The position numbers were made by a program, and so were the translations under genes. 7,045 nucleotides of DNA from CAYPOY01 sp964412395. GTDB lineage: Bacteria > Chloroflexota > Anaerolineae > B4-G1. Location of the stretch: assembly GCA_964412395.1 (NCBI GenBank), contig CAYPOY010000280.1, forward strand, positions 1 to 7,045, given 5' to 3'. Of this stretch, positions 5,883 through 7,045 are shown one piece after another. The notes beneath the pieces were generated by a model. That model did no database searches. It was not told the origin of the DNA and saw only the letters and a program-made list of their open reading frames with translations. Numbering within the stretch: position 1 is the first letter of the stretch; every line of letters begins with the position of its first letter.

Positions 5883-6845
5883 CTACACCACCAGCGCCTC
5901 GTTCAGCTCCTCCAACAGCACCGGTAGTTCTACTCCAAAGAGCCGCCTGGCCGCGATCCATCCGCCCCGCTCGAAGAGTGCGCCCACCTGGAAGTCGTCG
6001 CTCGTCACGCTCAGGTTCACGCCGATCGCCTCGGCGATGCGGTCGAGCCACCAGCGCTGCTCCTCGGTGAACGTCCGTCCGCCGGCTTCCTGCGCCGCCA
6101 GCCACTCCCGGTAACGCCGCCGCACCAGGTCGGGATAGGGGATCAGCTCGTCCTCCAACTGCACCGCGTGGCGCACCAGCGAGACCAGGTCGGTGAGCGT
6201 GCGCCGGGCGCCCACGCCGCGCACGCGGTCGCGCTCCAGTTGCGCGTAGGCCCGCCACAGCCCCGCCGTCGTCCAAAGGTTGGGCGGCATCTCGAAACGC
6301 GCCGCCAGCTCCTTGACCTGCTCGTAGGTGATCCGCTGCTGACCGTAGGGCTGACCGAAGATGATCTGCAGCGCACCGATCTCGTCGCGGTTCTCTTGCA
6401 GGAAGGCATAGAAGGAGGCCACCATCTGCCGCGCCCGCTCCGTATCCTCCACGCTGTAGCCCGCGCTGATGACCCGATCCCGCGTCACCCGATCTATCAC
6501 CTGCTCGGTGCGCGCCTTGATGGTCGTGAGCAGACGGCGCAGCTCGGGGTTGTCGAACGGCGCGACGGCGGCTTCGAGCAGTTCAGCCTGCGCGGCTTCA
6601 ACCTGCTCCGGCGTGGGCGGCGCGTCACCGGCCTGGGCGCGGGCGCGATCGTGGGCCTTTAAACTGGCCCCTTCCTTCCTGCCAGGCAATGCTTTGACGT
6701 TCCAGGCCATATCTGGTACAATACTGGTGGGAACAGGAAGGGAAAGCCCATCATGGCCTGGATAACAAGCGCAGTCTTGTTCAGTCGTGGCGGCTTTCTC
6801 TTTCTCTTTGTCCACGGTCGGGTTTGCCGATTCTGCTTGTTTCAT
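5883..6845 (-). pseudogene. hsdR: Truncated type I restriction subunit HsdR, C-terminal domain only, with a foreign N-terminus
   Basis: Residues from nt 6665 down to the stop (SLKAHDRARAQAGDAPPTPEQ to LPVLLEELNEALVV, about 260 aa) look like the C-terminal helical domain of EcoEI-like HsdR, which docks the motor subunit to the M2S core. Typical pieces are LERDRVRG, TDLVSLVRHAV, RYREWLAAQEAGG, EQRWWLDRIAEAIGVN and the C-terminal ERGGWIAARRLFG. HsdR is normally 800-1100 aa; the PD-(D/E)xK nuclease and the DEAD/helicase motor are missing. The first 60 or so residues (MKQAESANPTVDKEKEKAA to PGRKEG) do not resemble HsdR. The open frame reaches a TTG at 6920, but ATG 6845 has GGAGGGAG 9 nt upstream and is preferred. 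The piece is open and may be translated, possibly giving an M2S-binding fragment without nuclease. The upstream part of hsdR could lie beyond 7045 if an element was inserted. Confidence 0.78.
6694..6722 (+). promoter_or_regulatory. Promoter-like sequence on the opposite strand inside the foreign segment
   Basis: TTGACG (6694-6699) and TACAAT (6717-6722) are 17 nt apart on the plus strand, one mismatch each from the sigma-70 consensus. It points rightward, against all genes of the window. Downstream are AGGAAGG (6735-6741) and a 48-codon frame from ATG 6753 to TAA 6899. It may be a remnant of an inserted element or chance. Confidence 0.3.
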
Positions 6846-6884
6846 CGCTTCAAACTCCCTCCCCATGTATACTCGGATTGTATC

Positions 6885-6896
6885 TTGCAATTGCAA
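6885..6896. repeat. 12-bp perfect palindrome upstream of the hsdR remnant
   Basis: TTGCAATTGCAA is a perfect palindrome 40 bp upstream of the preferred hsdR-remnant start at 6845. On the minus strand TATACA (6871-6866) follows it, so the palindrome could lie in or next to a promoter and act as a regulator site. The -35/-10 spacing (19 nt) is not ideal. Confidence 0.3.
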
Positions 6897-7017
6897 TAAT
6901 AGGTGATCAGTGGTTAGCAATCCGCCTCTGAGATTTCACGTTTAGTCATTGATCATTCGACGGATTTCGAGGTCATTTAATGTGCATTTAGCTGATTGAC
7001 TGACAAATCTTTCAGGA

Positions 7018-7045
7018 CGCAGATTCACGCAGATTTTCGCAGATT
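7018..7045. repeat. Short direct repeat CGCAGATT, three copies, cut by the right edge
   Basis: CGCAGATT occurs at 7018-7025, 7028-7035 and 7038-7045 with 2-nt spacers, giving a 10-bp period. The array continues or ends beyond the window. From memory, such arrays are found between genes in many environmental genomes; here it marks the intergenic space upstream of the hsdR remnant. The rest of 6921-7006 is AT-richer than the window and holds no gene that I can support. Confidence 0.7.

Noticed and set aside
5782..6276. Minus-strand open frame of 164 codons overlapping the hsdR remnant
   Set aside because: It is an Ala/Gly/Arg-rich out-of-frame reading of the HsdR C-terminal region, which has recognisable protein sequence in the other frame.

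Overview
The window is a GC-rich bacterial segment in which every supported gene lies on the minus strand, so it is transcribed from right to left. The combination of a bifunctional phosphoglucose/phosphomannose isomerase, a GC-rich T-box leader, a VapBC pair and short intergenic repeats suggests a Chloroflexota (Anaerolineae-like) genome, probably environmental. This is an inference from gene content; there is no rRNA or other marker to confirm it.

Right to left (5' to 3' of the genes): (1) 6666-7045 holds short repeats and a stretch of unknown origin that runs in frame into the C-terminal third of a type I restriction subunit, HsdR. The nuclease and helicase parts of HsdR are absent. (2) 5454-5813 is a VapBC toxin-antitoxin module with its own promoter and a palindromic operator. 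(3) 3416-4984 is hsdS, the specificity subunit. It has two target recognition domains, a frameshift at a short CG repeat near its 3' end, and an 8-bp tandem repeat exactly where its translation start should be. (4) Two small unrecognised genes follow, a 109-aa protein and an 85-aa zinc-ribbon-like protein. (5) hsdM, the DNA N6-adenine methyltransferase subunit, looks complete. (6) pgi/pmi, a housekeeping isomerase, follows 34 bp later. (7) At the left edge a consensus-like promoter overlaps the pgi stop codon and drives what looks like Stem I of a T-box leader; its regulated gene, probably an aminoacyl-tRNA synthetase, lies beyond position 1.

Taken together, this is a type I restriction-modification locus in decay or in a switchable state. 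HsdM is intact, HsdS depends on two slippage-prone tracts, and HsdR is cut down to its C-terminal domain, with a toxin-antitoxin pair between hsdR and hsdS. As read here it cannot restrict DNA. It could at most methylate, and only if the frameshifted HsdS still works. The most notable points are the 8-bp repeat at the hsdS start, whose copy number decides whether a well-placed ribosome binding site and TTG codon are in frame with HsdS; the two small genes inside the operon; and the T-box leader at the edge.
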